A DNA stretch of 64,000 nt from Francisella halioticida. Lineage in GTDB: Bacteria; Pseudomonadota; Gammaproteobacteria; Francisellales; Francisellaceae. Position 1 is the stretch's first letter; the number at the start of each line of letters is the position of its first letter. Positions 21,824-31,307 of the stretch are shown one piece after another. Location of the stretch: contig NZ_CP022132.1 of assembly GCF_002211785.1 (NCBI RefSeq), positions 2,046,001 through 2,110,000 on the forward strand. The letters are read 5' to 3'. The translations under genes were made by a program, and so were the position numbers. The notes under the pieces were generated by a model. The model made no database searches. It saw nothing but the letters and a program-made list of their open reading frames with translations, and was not told where the DNA came from.

Positions 21824-23098
21824 CTATTGATCCACTATACTTTTACCACTATTCTCAATCATATAGACAAATTCATCTCTAAATTTATTTATATAACTTT
21901 GCACCGGCCATGCAGCTGCATCACCTAAACCACAAATACTATTTCCTTCAATATTAGTCGCCACTCTTACAAGATTATCTATATCTTCTGGCTTACCTTC
22001 TCCAGCAACAATTCTATGTAATGTACGAGCCAACCAGCCAGTACCTTCTCTACATGGAGTACACTGACCACAGGACTCTTCATGATAAAAATCTGCTAAC
22101 CTAGCTAAAGTCCTTACCATACAAGTAGTTTCATCTAAAACTACAACTCCTCCAGAACCTAGCATTGAGCCTGCTTCACCTATAGATTCATAATCCATAT
22201 TAACCTGCATCATTTCATCGCCAGTTAAGATCTTCGAAGAACTTCCCCCAGGAATCACTGCTTTTAGCTTATGACCATTACGTACGCCTCCGCACATCTC
22301 TAACAATTCTTTAAAAGACATCCCTAAGCTAATCTCAACAACTCTTTGCTTTTGAACATGTCCAGAAACACAAAATAGTTTTGTACCACCACTTTTTTTA
22401 GTACCCAATTTTTTAAACCACTCGCCCCCATGCTGTAATATCGTGGGAACAGAAGCGTAAGTTTCTGTGTTATTTATATTTGTTGGCCTACCATATAAAC
22501 CTACAAAGGCCGGAAATGGAGGCTTAAATCTTGGACGTCCTTTCTTCCCTTCTAAAGAGTTTAGAAGAGCAGTCTCTTCTCCACATATATATGCACCAGC
22601 ACCAACAGCAGAATATAAATCAAATGAAATACCTGATGATTTAATATTAGAACCTAATATACCTGCTTGATATGCTTCTATAAGGGCATCCTCAAATTTC
22701 CTTATCGGCTCATAAAATTCTCCTCTTGTATAATTATACCCAGCTGTAGCACCAACCACATAGCCAGCAATAGCCATACCTTCTATAAGCTGATGAGGAT
22801 TTCTTCTAAGAATTTCTCTATCTTTACAAGTTCCTGGTTCACCCTCATCTGAGTTACAAACCACATATTTTTGTCCAGGCGTATTACGTGGCATAAAGCT
22901 CCACTTTAATCCGGTAGGAAATCCTGCACCACCTCTACCTCTAAGCCCAGATATTTTTAACTCTTCTATTATCTGTTCAGGAGTAATCTTTTCAGTTAAC
23001 ACCCTATTCCAATAAGAATAACCTCCTACAGATAAGTAAGACTCTAAGCTATGTGACTCACTTAAATGTAGAGTTCGAAAACAAACTTCATTAGCCAT
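21824..23098 (-). CDS. nuoF: NADH-quinone oxidoreductase subunit F
   Basis: 424 residues. This subunit binds NADH and FMN and is the electron entry point. [15 protein letters not shown] is the glycine-rich NADH site, [15 protein letters not shown] lies at the flavin, and [14 protein letters not shown] plus a later Cys ([12 protein letters not shown]) bind the [4Fe-4S] cluster N3. It starts 6 bases after nuoE. Confidence 0.98.
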   Translation of the reverse strand: MANEVCFRTLHLSESHSLESYLSVGGYSYWNRVLTEKITPEQIIEELKISGLRGRGGAGFPTGLKWSFMPRNTPGQKYVVCNSDEGEPGTCKDREILRRNPHQLIEGMAIAGYVVGATAGYNYTRGEFYEPIRKFEDALIEAYQAGILGSNIKSSGISFDLYSAVGAGAYICGEETALLNSLEGKKGRPRFKPPFPAFVGLYGRPTNINNTETYASVPTILQHGGEWFKKLGTKKSGGTKLFCVSGHVQKQRVVEISLGMSFKELLEMCGGVRNGHKLKAVIPGGSSSKILTGDEMMQVNMDYESIGEAGSMLGSGGVVVLDETTCMVRTLARLADFYHEESCGQCTPCREGTGWLARTLHRIVAGEGKPEDIDNLVRVATNIEGNSICGLGDAAAWPVQSYINKFRDEFVYMIENSGKSIVDQ

Positions 23099-23104
23099 TT
23101 ACAA

Positions 23105-23593
23105 CTACTCCAAAGAATCAATAAGTTGATTCACCTTTTCTATAGTCAAATTTTCATAAAAAACTTTATCCACCTCAAGCATCGGTGAACCACAGCACGC
23201 ACCCTGGCACTCTACTTCCTTTAGAGTTATACGTCCATCTTTTGTCGTCTGGCCAGGTTTGATACTAAGCTTTTTCTCAATATGCTTTAAAATATCATAT
23301 GCCCCATTTAACATACACGAAACATTAGTGCAAAGGTTTAACTTGTGCCTGCCAACCGATTTTAAATCATACATACAATAAAATGTGGCAACCTCATAAA
23401 CATCAACTTTGCTAACCTGTATATATTCTGCTAAAGCTGTTTGCAATTCATCAGTTAAGAAACCACCATTTTGATCTTGTAAAATATGCAACCCTTCTAA
23501 AATAGCAGATCTTCTTTGATCTGCTGGAAACTTACTTAAAACTCTATCAATATCTTCTCTCGCTTGAAGCGATATTAAATCTACTAAAGACAT
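23105..23593 (-). CDS. nuoE: NADH-quinone oxidoreductase subunit E
   Basis: About 162 residues from the ATG at 23593, which has an AGGAAGG ribosome-binding site. An upstream in-frame start (23629) would overlap nuoD and add residues not typical of the family. The thioredoxin-like domain carries four cysteine ligands of the [2Fe-2S] cluster N1a, in NLCTNVSCMLNGA and VECQGACCGSPM. It works with NuoF in the NADH-oxidising module. Confidence 0.95.
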   Translation of the reverse strand: MSLVDLISLQAREDIDRVLSKFPADQRRSAILEGLHILQDQNGGFLTDELQTALAEYIQVSKVDVYEVATFYCMYDLKSVGRHKLNLCTNVSCMLNGAYDILKHIEKKLSIKPGQTTKDGRITLKEVECQGACCGSPMLEVDKVFYENLTIEKVNQLIDSLE

Positions 23594-23600
23594 CCTTCCT

Positions 23601-24854
23601 CTACCTATCCACATCACCAAACACAACATCTATCGTTGAGATAATTGCTGGAGCATCCGCCAGCATATGTCCCGCCAATAACTCATCCATTGCACTAATA
23701 TTTGCAAACCCAGGAGCTCTCATTTTTAACCTATACGGTTTATTCGCACCATCAGACTTTATATACACTCCAAATTCACCCTTAGGATGTTCAGTCCCAA
23801 CATAAACTTCTCCTTCTGGTGTACAATAACCTTCTGAAAAAAGCTTAAAGTGATGAATCAACTCTTCCATATTATTCTTCATTGCATTTCTTGTTGGGGG
23901 GGCAACTTTATGATCATTTGAAAGCACAGGACCAGGATTAGCCCTCAACCAATCAACACATTGTTTCATAATCTTGTTTGACTCACGCATTTCAGCCATC
24001 CTAACAAGATATCTATCATAACAATCACCATTTGCGCCAACAGGAATATCAAAGTCTAACTTATCATAAACTTCATAAGGTTGGGATTTTCTAAGATCCC
24101 AAGCGACTCCGCTACCTCTAAGCATAGGGCCTGTAAAACCAAGTTCTTTAGATCTCTCAGCAGTCACAACACCAATATCAACTGTTCTCTGCTTCCATAG
24201 CCTATTATCTGTTAAAAGAGTATCAATCTCATCAAGAGATTTTTCAAAATCAACAACAAAAGAATCTAAAAAATCTAACATACTACCTTGTCTATTAGCA
24301 TTTATCTTTTTAGTCTTCCTTTTACTAGTAAATCTAGTTTGCTTATACTGAGGCATTTTTGTTGGCAGATCTCGAGCCACGCCACCTGGTCTAAAATATG
24401 CTGCATGCATACGTGCCCCAGAAACAGCTTCATAACAGTCAAACAAATCTTCTCTGACTCTAAAAGCATACAAAAAAACTGTCATCGCACCCAAATCAAT
24501 ACCACAAGCAGCAACCCATAGAAGATGGTTAAGAATCCTTGTCATTTCAGCAAATAATACTCGAATATACTGACCTCTTTCTGGCACCTCTAACTCAAGT
24601 AGCTTCTCTATCGCCATAACATAGGCATGTTCATTACACATCATAGATACATAATCTAACCTATCCATATAACCTATGCTTTGATTATATGGTTTGTATT
24701 CAGCAAGCTTTTCTGTACCTCTATGCAACAATCCCACATGCGGATCTGCTCGAACAACATTCTCACCATCAAGCTCTAAAATAAGCCTAAGAACACCATG
24801 TGCTGCCGGGTGAACTGGACCAAAATTCAACGTATAATTCTTATACTCTGCCAT
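23601..24854 (-). CDS. nuoD: NADH-quinone oxidoreductase subunit D
   Basis: 417 residues; a separate NuoD, not fused to NuoC as in E. coli. It is related to the large subunit of NiFe hydrogenases and lines the quinone site. [20 protein letters not shown] near the N-terminus holds the quinone-site His. [12 protein letters not shown] and [15 protein letters not shown] are further conserved parts, and the C-terminal [11 protein letters not shown] is the family ending. Confidence 0.98.
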   Translation of the reverse strand: MAEYKNYTLNFGPVHPAAHGVLRLILELDGENVVRADPHVGLLHRGTEKLAEYKPYNQSIGYMDRLDYVSMMCNEHAYVMAIEKLLELEVPERGQYIRVLFAEMTRILNHLLWVAACGIDLGAMTVFLYAFRVREDLFDCYEAVSGARMHAAYFRPGGVARDLPTKMPQYKQTRFTSKRKTKKINANRQGSMLDFLDSFVVDFEKSLDEIDTLLTDNRLWKQRTVDIGVVTAERSKELGFTGPMLRGSGVAWDLRKSQPYEVYDKLDFDIPVGANGDCYDRYLVRMAEMRESNKIMKQCVDWLRANPGPVLSNDHKVAPPTRNAMKNNMEELIHHFKLFSEGYCTPEGEVYVGTEHPKGEFGVYIKSDGANKPYRLKMRAPGFANISAMDELLAGHMLADAPAIISTIDVVFGDVDR

Positions 24855-24874
24855 ATTATAAATCCACAGTTTTA

Positions 24875-25522
24875 TTAATTACGAACAACTCTTGGGGCAT
24901 TCACTCTGTTATCAATTTCTACAGGCTCATACACAACTTTTCCAAGATTCTCATCGTAGCGCATTTCAACATATCCAGTCTGAGGAAAATCTTTTCTTAA
25001 AGGATGACCAACAAAACCATAATCTGTTAGCACCCTTCTTAAATCTGGATGGTCATTGAAATAGATTCCGAACATATCATAAACCTCTCTTTCAGCCCAA
25101 TTAGCCGAAGGCCAAAGATCACTAACAGATTCTATCAGAATAATTTGAGAGTCTTTCAGCTTACACTTAACTCTAACGCGAGTATTATTTGCCATACTTA
25201 ACAACTGATAAACAATTTCAAACCTATTTACAACATCAGTAGTCTCAAAACCTTGCTGACGTGCTCTTGAAAAACCTTGCTGCGACACAATTTTACCAAT
25301 CTGCCAATCAGACTGACCATAAGTCAAATAATCAACGGCTGTCACATCAGTTAGCTGCTCAAAGGAATATCCTTTTTTGAGTTTCTTAAGAACAATATGA
25401 ATATCTCTTTGATCTTTTACAACAACTGTAATCTCATCATAAGCAATATAGCTTTTAACACCTAAACCATCTAGAACTTTACCTAAGTTATCAAAATGAT
25501 CCTGTAAAGAAACGCTCACCAC
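24875..25522 (-). CDS. nuoC: NADH-quinone oxidoreductase subunit C
   Basis: 215 residues. A peripheral-arm subunit without cofactors that packs against NuoD. The family signature [19 protein letters not shown] and the following [20 protein letters not shown] are clear. It starts 1 base inside the nuoB stop region (end of nuoB at 25522), suggesting coupled translation. Confidence 0.97.
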   Translation of the reverse strand: MVSVSLQDHFDNLGKVLDGLGVKSYIAYDEITVVVKDQRDIHIVLKKLKKGYSFEQLTDVTAVDYLTYGQSDWQIGKIVSQQGFSRARQQGFETTDVVNRFEIVYQLLSMANNTRVRVKCKLKDSQIILIESVSDLWPSANWAEREVYDMFGIYFNDHPDLRRVLTDYGFVGHPLRKDFPQTGYVEMRYDENLGKVVYEPVEIDNRVNAPRVVRN

Positions 25523-25998
25523 TACTTCCTCGCTATAGTATTTGTTCTAATAATTTTATTTTGCAGTTGTATAATCCCATAAACTAAAGCCTCAGCAGTT
25601 GGAGGACATCCTGGAACGTAGATATCAACGGGAACAATTCTATCACAACCTCTAACAACAGAATAAGAGTAGTGATAATAGCCACCACCATTTGCACATG
25701 AACCCATAGAAATCACCCACTTAGGATCTGGCATTTGATCATATACTTGTCGTAGTGCTGGCGCCATCTTATTACATAGAGTCCCAGCAACAATAAGCAC
25801 GTCAGACTGTCTTGGGGATGGCCTAAAAACAATGCCAAACCTATCCAAATCATATCTTGCCGCTCCTGCGTGCATCATCTCAACAGCACAACATGCCAAA
25901 CCTGTTGTAACAGGCCAAAGAGATCCAGTTCGCACCCAGTTTATAAGCGCATCTGCACTTGCTGTTATGAATCCTTTATTTTCATTACCTATTCCCAT
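25522..25998 (-). CDS. nuoB: NADH-quinone oxidoreductase subunit B
   Basis: 158 residues. NuoB holds the terminal [4Fe-4S] cluster N2 that reduces quinone. The four ligand cysteines are present: the tandem pair in [13 protein letters not shown], one in [10 protein letters not shown], and one in [12 protein letters not shown]. It overlaps nuoA by 10 bases. Confidence 0.98.
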   Translation of the reverse strand: MGIGNENKGFITASADALINWVRTGSLWPVTTGLACCAVEMMHAGAARYDLDRFGIVFRPSPRQSDVLIVAGTLCNKMAPALRQVYDQMPDPKWVISMGSCANGGGYYHYSYSVVRGCDRIVPVDIYVPGCPPTAEALVYGIIQLQNKIIRTNTIARK

Positions 25999-26387
25999 TC
26001 TAAAGCTCCTTTCTTCCAGGCATATATCAACCCTAAAAACAGCACTGCCAAAAATATAATCATTGCCACAAACGCATGCCCTGAAATAGCTGGATGACCA
26101 GCGCTAGCCCTTAAATTTATTCCCCAAGGAATAATAAATGCCAGTTCCAAATCAAAAACCAAAAAAAGTACAGCAATCAGATAGAATCTAACATCTAGCT
26201 TTTCTCTTGCATCACCAAATGTTGGGAACCCACATTCAAATGTTTCACCCTTTGTTTCTCCTGGATTGTTCGCGCCAACAATAGTAGACAATACCTTACC
26301 CACTATTGCAAAAGCGGCACCCAAACCAAAGGCAATAATAAGAAATATCAAAATTGGAGCAAATTGCTCATAAACACTAATAACCAT
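25989..26387 (-). CDS. nuoA: NADH-quinone oxidoreductase subunit A
   Basis: 132 residues with three membrane helices. The conserved loop [16 protein letters not shown]-like segment between helices 1 and 2 and [13 protein letters not shown] in helix 2 are diagnostic. It is the first gene of the 14-gene operon and starts 33 bases downstream of a good promoter. Confidence 0.97.
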   Translation of the reverse strand: MVISVYEQFAPILIFLIIAFGLGAAFAIVGKVLSTIVGANNPGETKGETFECGFPTFGDAREKLDVRFYLIAVLFLVFDLELAFIIPWGINLRASAGHPAISGHAFVAMIIFLAVLFLGLIYAWKKGALEWE

Positions 26388-26419
26388 AGAAGGATTTTAT
26401 AAATATAATTAGTAAGCCA

Positions 26420-26448
26420 ATGATAGCATAATTAACCCCCAAGTACAA
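26420..26448 (-). promoter_or_regulatory. Likely promoter of the nuo operon
   Basis: On the minus strand TTGTAC (26443-26448), 17 bases, then TATCAT (26420-26425), 33 bases upstream of the nuoA start. This is the only near-consensus pair I found in the 279-base nuoA-fur gap (26388-26666). The rest of that gap is AT-rich and must also hold the fur promoter, which I could not place. Confidence 0.55.
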
Positions 26449-26666
26449 AGCTAGAAGAGTATTTACAGCAGATGTATCATTAAAAGATTCAGGCAACACA
26501 TTAACTTAATATATAATTCACAAAATACTAACTTATGGCTAAAATAACTCTATTAATAACATTTTAACCAAATACGCTACCTAAAATACGTTTTAATATT
26601 TGCATTAATGGTAAGAACTATGTCAAAATTCATTCTAAGAAATAGTCAAAGTCAGAAAAGTAAAAA

Positions 26667-27086
26667 ATGAATTCTAAAAATTTTGATCTAAAAAAGTTTG
26701 GCTTTAAAGTCACCCAGCCTCGTTTGGAAATATTAAAACTATTTGAAGAAAATCTTGATAAGCACTTTAGTACCGATGATATATTTTCTGAACTTAAATC
26801 TCAAGGAAGTGGTACAGGCATCGCAACTGTATATAGAGTTCTTGGACAGTTTGAATCAGCTGGAATAATAAGTCGGCTTAAGTTAGACAATGATCAAGTT
26901 ATGTATGAACTAAATCAAGGAAGTCATCATGATCACATAATATGTATCGAATGCAATGAAATTCAAGAGTTCTACAATGAAGAAATAGAAAAACTTCAAA
27001 AACAAATCGCTGCATCATTTGGCGCAGAGTTAATAGATCATAGTTTAAACCTTTATACCAAATGTAAATCTTGCAGGAAAAAATGA
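26667..27086 (+). CDS. fur: Ferric uptake regulator Fur
   Basis: 139 residues. Iron-responsive repressor. The N-terminal winged helix includes GFKVTQPRLEILKLFEENLD and GTGIATVYRVLGQFESAGI (recognition helix). The metal-binding linker HHDHIICIECNEIQEF has the HHDH motif and the first CxxC; the C-terminal CKSCRKK has the second CxxC, as in zinc-structured Fur proteins. It is divergent from nuoA and lies upstream of the siderophore operon, as in other Francisella, where fur sits beside the fsl genes (established knowledge). Confidence 0.96.
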   Translation: MNSKNFDLKKFGFKVTQPRLEILKLFEENLDKHFSTDDIFSELKSQGSGTGIATVYRVLGQFESAGIISRLKLDNDQVMYELNQGSHHDHIICIECNEIQEFYNEEIEKLQKQIAASFGAELIDHSLNLYTKCKSCRKK

Positions 27087-27102
27087 TTTTCGTTTGATTT
27101 GT

Positions 27103-28418
27103 TTAAAATAACTCCTTATACACTTTTTCTAAGAAGTTATCATTGTCACTTAATAAATATAAACTTTTTCCAGTAGCACCATACCCTGACAGTTTAACAT
27201 TTAAAGAGCCTAATCTATCTAAAATATTACTTAACAGTCGTGGTATTTTATCCAAACTATTCCCAACGACTGTTGTTAAAAATAAATTATGCTCTAAAGT
27301 TATTTCCACCTCTTTTAATTGCGCTAAATCTTTAAGTATTAATTTCTCTATGACACTATCAGGCTGAGTAATAACAAAAGAAAAAATTATCTTTGTTAAG
27401 TTTACTATATCTACCTTTACATCATATTTTTTTTAAGACTAAAAATACTTGATCAATTAGTCCTGCTACATTCTGATTCAGAGATTTCACATTGATTAAA
27501 GTTTGTTTTCCTCGTTCAGTAATAGCCTTAATCATACTTCTTTTATCACTTTTACCATTATCTATATATGTACCTCCTTTTTCAGGACAAAAGGTAGAGC
27601 CAACAAATACTTTTGTATTACTTCTCAGTACAGGAAATAGTGTATCAGGATGCAGAACTTTTGCACCAAAACTAGCCAATTCAATAGCCTCTTCAAAATT
27701 TATCCTTTCTATTATCTGTGATTTAGGTACAAGCTTTGGATCTGCTTGGTAAATACCTGTGACATCTGTCCAAATATACAACATATGTGCTTTGATAGCT
27801 TCAGCTACAAGAGCCGCTGAATAATCACTTCCACCTCTACCCAAAACGGTTGTCTCGCTCTTACTATTTGAACTAACAAAACCTTCAAGGACAAGTATTT
27901 TACTGGTATTTTCTAGATATTTTTTTGCTTGGCTAGCAATATCTTCAATAACTGGTCTTGCTTTAATATAACAGCCCTGTGTTTTTATAATTTTTTTCGC
28001 ATCAATATATTCTTAATCTATATTATTTTTCTTCAAAATTTGATTAAAAACATACGCCGAAACTCTCTCACCAAAAGCCAGTATCGGCGCATGTAATTTT
28101 AGATTTTTTGATCTAGATTGGTACAGCATCTGACACAGAACATCTAGCTCATTAAATAAAGAGTTTATATAGCAATCTACGCTGCCAACATAGTCAACTA
28201 ATGGATCTACAATATCATGTAATTTCAAAATGATTTCTCTATAATTACTGGCACCACTATTTAAAAGTTTCTCAAGCAAATCAGTAACTCCTGCCTGAGC
28301 GCTTACCACAATAATTCCTATATCATTATTTTTTTACTATATTCACGCATTTTTGTATTGCAGAAACATTTCCTACACTGGTTCCTCCAAACTTTGCAAC
28401 ATTAGTCTTTTTTTTCAT
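27103..28418 (-). pseudogene. lysC: Aspartokinase, decayed
   Basis: Aspartate kinase starts the lysine/threonine/methionine branch. The start at 28418 reads MKKKTNVAKFGGTSVG, which holds the kinase signature KFGGTSV. About 30 codons later the frame breaks in an A-run. The frame from 28309 then contains an in-frame TAA at 28013 (after NNID) and continues as EYIDAKK to GRGGSDYSAA and the ADPKLVP region. A second frameshift in an A-run near 27425 leads to the ACT domain (27309-27103, with TVVGNSLDKIPRLL). Three lesions make it a pseudogene; the two homopolymer shifts alone could be read errors. Confidence 0.85.
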
Positions 28419-28443
28419 AAGATTATTTTTTTGTAATTAATGA

Positions 28444-28480
28444 TTGCATTTAAATATATTCTAAATGATAATGATTATCA
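28444..28480 (+). promoter_or_regulatory. Fur-controlled promoter of the siderophore operon
   Basis: TTGCAT (28444-28449), 17-base spacer, GATAAT (28467-28472). The -10 hexamer lies inside a perfect 7-1-7 inverted repeat TGATAATGATTATCA (28466-28480), which matches the core Fur recognition pattern. Fur with iron should block polymerase here directly. The dat start codon is at 28504. Confidence 0.8.
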
Positions 28481-28503
28481 ATGCTAATTAAAGTGATATT
28501 CAC

Positions 28504-29838
28504 ATGAGCCTCCTTATTCAACAATTAATGCTAAAAAATCAATCTGACTGGGAATCAAATGCTAGAAGCTACCCGAGAAAGAATCCACTTGTAATAAAAA
28601 AAGCTCGTGGAATCTACCTAACAGACATACAAGGAAAAGATTATATAGATTGCTTAGCAGGGGCTGGGAGCATAGCTCTCGGCCATAATCACCCAGAAAT
28701 CACAAAAGCTATACTTACAACAGTTGATAGAGAAACCCCTATACACACACTAGATTTACTTACTGAAGAAAAACATAGTTTTATGGATCAATTATTAAAT
28801 AGCTTACCACCTTCTTACCATGATAAAACAAAAATTCAATTTTGTAGTCCTAGTGGATCTGATGCAGTAGAAGCTGCTATAAAATTATGTAAAATCACAA
28901 CTAGTAAAGAAAACATTATTGCTTTTCATGGCGCCTATCACGGTATGACTCAGGGCACTCTCTCTCTAATGGGGAACCTAGAACCAAAAGAAAATGTTGG
29001 TGGACTTACTCCCTACACGCATTTTCTTCCTTATCCATACTCTTATCGTTGCCCTTTTGGATTAAAAGATGAACAAAGTATTGATGTAAATATACAAATG
29101 ATCTCTCGCCTATTAAAAGATCCTGAAAGTGGTATAAAAAAACCTGCAGCTATTATATTAGAGCCAATTCAAGGTGAAGGAGGTGTAATCCCTGCTCCAG
29201 TAAAATGGTTAAAAGCTATAAGAAAACTTACTAAAGAACTAGATATTCCTCTAATTGTTGATGAGGTTCAGTGTGGAATAGGTAGAACAGGGTACTTATA
29301 TGCTTTTGAGAAATCTGGAATTTATCCAGATGTCATAGTTCTATCAAAGGCACTCGGAGGCGGTCTTCCAATATCTGTAATTCTGTATAAAAGCTACTTA
29401 GATACATGGAAACCTGGAGCTCATACAGGGACATTTCGAGGCAATGTTTTAGCTATGGCTGCTGGTAGTGTTGTTCTAAATAAAGTTAATAATCCCAAAT
29501 TTTTGAAACAAGTAAGTAAAAATGGTAAATATTTTTTGGATAGATTAAATGAGCTAAAAACCAAATATAACATCATAGGTGATGTTCGTGGTGAAGGATT
29601 AATGATAGGTATGGAAATAGTCAATACTGCATTTAAACCTGACATTATTGGGAGTTTACCAGCAGATGGAGAAAGAGCCCTAAAAATCAAGAAAGCTTGC
29701 TTTGATAAAAACTTAATCGTTGAACTTGGAGGGCGTTTTGGAGGAACTATTAGGTTCTTACCTCCTCTAACTATAACTGAAGAGCAAATTGATCAAGTAG
29801 TAGAAATATTAGAAAGCTCTATTAAGGAGAATATATGA
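28504..29838 (+). CDS. dat: 2,4-diaminobutyrate aminotransferase (RhbA-like)
   Basis: 444 residues, PLP-dependent class III aminotransferase. It should convert aspartate semialdehyde and glutamate to L-2,4-diaminobutyrate. Visible features are the SPSGSDAVEAAIKLCK phosphate-binding region, AFHGAYHGMTQGTLSLMG, IVDEVQCGIGRTG with the PLP-ring Asp, and VLSKALGGGLP with the catalytic Lys. The length and the GDVRGEGLMIGMEI segment fit the DABA aminotransferases of siderophore clusters (RhbA, Acinetobacter Dat). It overlaps ddc by 4 bases (ATGA). First gene of the operon and apparently intact. Confidence 0.9.
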   Translation: MSLLIQQLMLKNQSDWESNARSYPRKNPLVIKKARGIYLTDIQGKDYIDCLAGAGSIALGHNHPEITKAILTTVDRETPIHTLDLLTEEKHSFMDQLLNSLPPSYHDKTKIQFCSPSGSDAVEAAIKLCKITTSKENIIAFHGAYHGMTQGTLSLMGNLEPKENVGGLTPYTHFLPYPYSYRCPFGLKDEQSIDVNIQMISRLLKDPESGIKKPAAIILEPIQGEGGVIPAPVKWLKAIRKLTKELDIPLIVDEVQCGIGRTGYLYAFEKSGIYPDVIVLSKALGGGLPISVILYKSYLDTWKPGAHTGTFRGNVLAMAAGSVVLNKVNNPKFLKQVSKNGKYFLDRLNELKTKYNIIGDVRGEGLMIGMEIVNTAFKPDIIGSLPADGERALKIKKACFDKNLIVELGGRFGGTIRFLPPLTITEEQIDQVVEILESSIKENI

Positions 29839-31307
29839 GTTTAAACCTTAATAAGTATTTCTTAAATAACTCTAATGAAAGTATTAATTTATATAAGCGT
29901 AGCGTACAAGATGCTTTAGAAGTAATTACAGATCAGCTAAAGAATATAGTTAATCAGTTCAAAATAAATGAGCAACCTCAAAAACTAAATAGCATTATAA
30001 AAAATCAATTAAGTGATATTTTTAAAAATTCTCTAAATATAAATTCTCCTGCATCAATGGCACACCTACATTGTCCTGTAATGACACCGTCATTAATTGC
30101 TGAAGTATTTATTTCATCACTAAATCAATCCATGGACTCTTGGGATCAAAGTCCTACTGCTACCTATATTGAGCAAAACATTACCGACTGGCTAAACTCA
30201 CTAATCTATAAAGATAGTACAAAATCAGATGGTATATTTACAAGTGGTGGAACACAATCAAACTTAATGGGGCTACTTTTAGCTAGAGATCACTTCTGCG
30301 AAAATATCCTAAAGCATAAAGTAGTAGACTTCGGTTTGCCAGATATTGCTAACAAGTTTCGGATATTATGCACAGAGAAAACACACTTTTCTGTGCATAA
30401 GTCTCTATCTATATTAGGGTTGGGCAAAAACTCTATTGAGCTAATAAAAACGGGTAATAACCTCCAACTAGATACACAGGATTTAATATTAAAAATAGCT
30501 AAACTTAAAACGCAGAACTTAATACCTATATGCATAGTTACGACAGTTGGCGATACTGATTTTGGCTGTATTGACAATATTAAAGAAATAGCGAAAATTG
30601 CTAATAAAAACAATATCTGGCTTCATGCAGATGCCGCTGTTGGCGGAGCGTTAATATTATCTGATAAATATAAACATCGACTTAACGGCTTAGAATTAGC
30701 TAATTCTATAACCGTTGATTTTCATAAGCTTTTTTTTCAACCCATTAGCTGTGGTGCTTTTTTTTGTAAAGATAAATTAAGCTTTGAACTTCTTAATTAC
30801 CATGCAGAGTATCTTAATCCAGAAAAAGATGGCTTTGATTGTTTAAATTTAGTAGATAAATCAATTCAAACAACACGTAGATTTGACGCTCTTAAGATTT
30901 TTATATCTTTACAGTGTAGTGGCACAAATTTATTTTCAAAATGGATTAATTACATTATTGAGACAACTATAGAAACTATCAAATCAATAAGTAATAATGA
31001 CAATTTACAACTAGCATATAAAAAGTATCAACACCTTGATAATTGCCTTAATACTGTTGTCTTTAGATATTTCTATAATAGCTTAAATTTAGCTGATCTA
31101 AATTCTATTAATAGTAAGATCCATAAGCTTATATTTCATAGCGGTAATTTTGTTATTGCACAAACAAAAATTAATAAAAATATCTATTTAAAGATTACTC
31201 TAGTCAACCCAATGATCACACAAGAATTAATTAATGACTGCATTAGCCAAATAAAAACACATGGCAATTTACTCAAAAACCAAATAGAGGTAAATAAAAA
31301 TGATTAA
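29835..31307 (+). CDS. ddc: L-2,4-diaminobutyrate decarboxylase (RhbB-like)
   Basis: 490 residues, group II PLP decarboxylase. Paired with dat it should make 1,3-diaminopropane. PLP-binding features are FTSGGTQSNLMGLLLARD, the Asp and Ala of LHADAAVGGALILS, and the Schiff-base Lys in TVDFHKLFFQPISCGAFF, where FHK with following PIS matches the DABA decarboxylase subgroup. MAHLHCPVMTPSLIAEVF is the substrate-side N-terminal segment. The frame is intact. It is translationally coupled to dat upstream and overlaps the next gene by 8 bases. Confidence 0.9.
   Translation: MSLNLNKYFLNNSNESINLYKRSVQDALEVITDQLKNIVNQFKINEQPQKLNSIIKNQLSDIFKNSLNINSPASMAHLHCPVMTPSLIAEVFISSLNQSMDSWDQSPTATYIEQNITDWLNSLIYKDSTKSDGIFTSGGTQSNLMGLLLARDHFCENILKHKVVDFGLPDIANKFRILCTEKTHFSVHKSLSILGLGKNSIELIKTGNNLQLDTQDLILKIAKLKTQNLIPICIVTTVGDTDFGCIDNIKEIAKIANKNNIWLHADAAVGGALILSDKYKHRLNGLELANSITVDFHKLFFQPISCGAFFCKDKLSFELLNYHAEYLNPEKDGFDCLNLVDKSIQTTRRFDALKIFISLQCSGTNLFSKWINYIIETTIETIKSISNNDNLQLAYKKYQHLDNCLNTVVFRYFYNSLNLADLNSINSKIHKLIFHSGNFVIAQTKINKNIYLKITLVNPMITQELINDCISQIKTHGNLLKNQIEVNKND

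Noticed and set aside
23594-23629. Upstream start for nuoE
   Set aside because: It would overlap nuoD and add residues outside the family; ATG 23593 has a strong ribosome-binding site.
28504-29838. dat as an ectoine (EctB) or GABA aminotransferase
   Set aside because: The immediate coupling to a DABA decarboxylase and NIS synthetases favours the siderophore route; no ectA or ectC is nearby.
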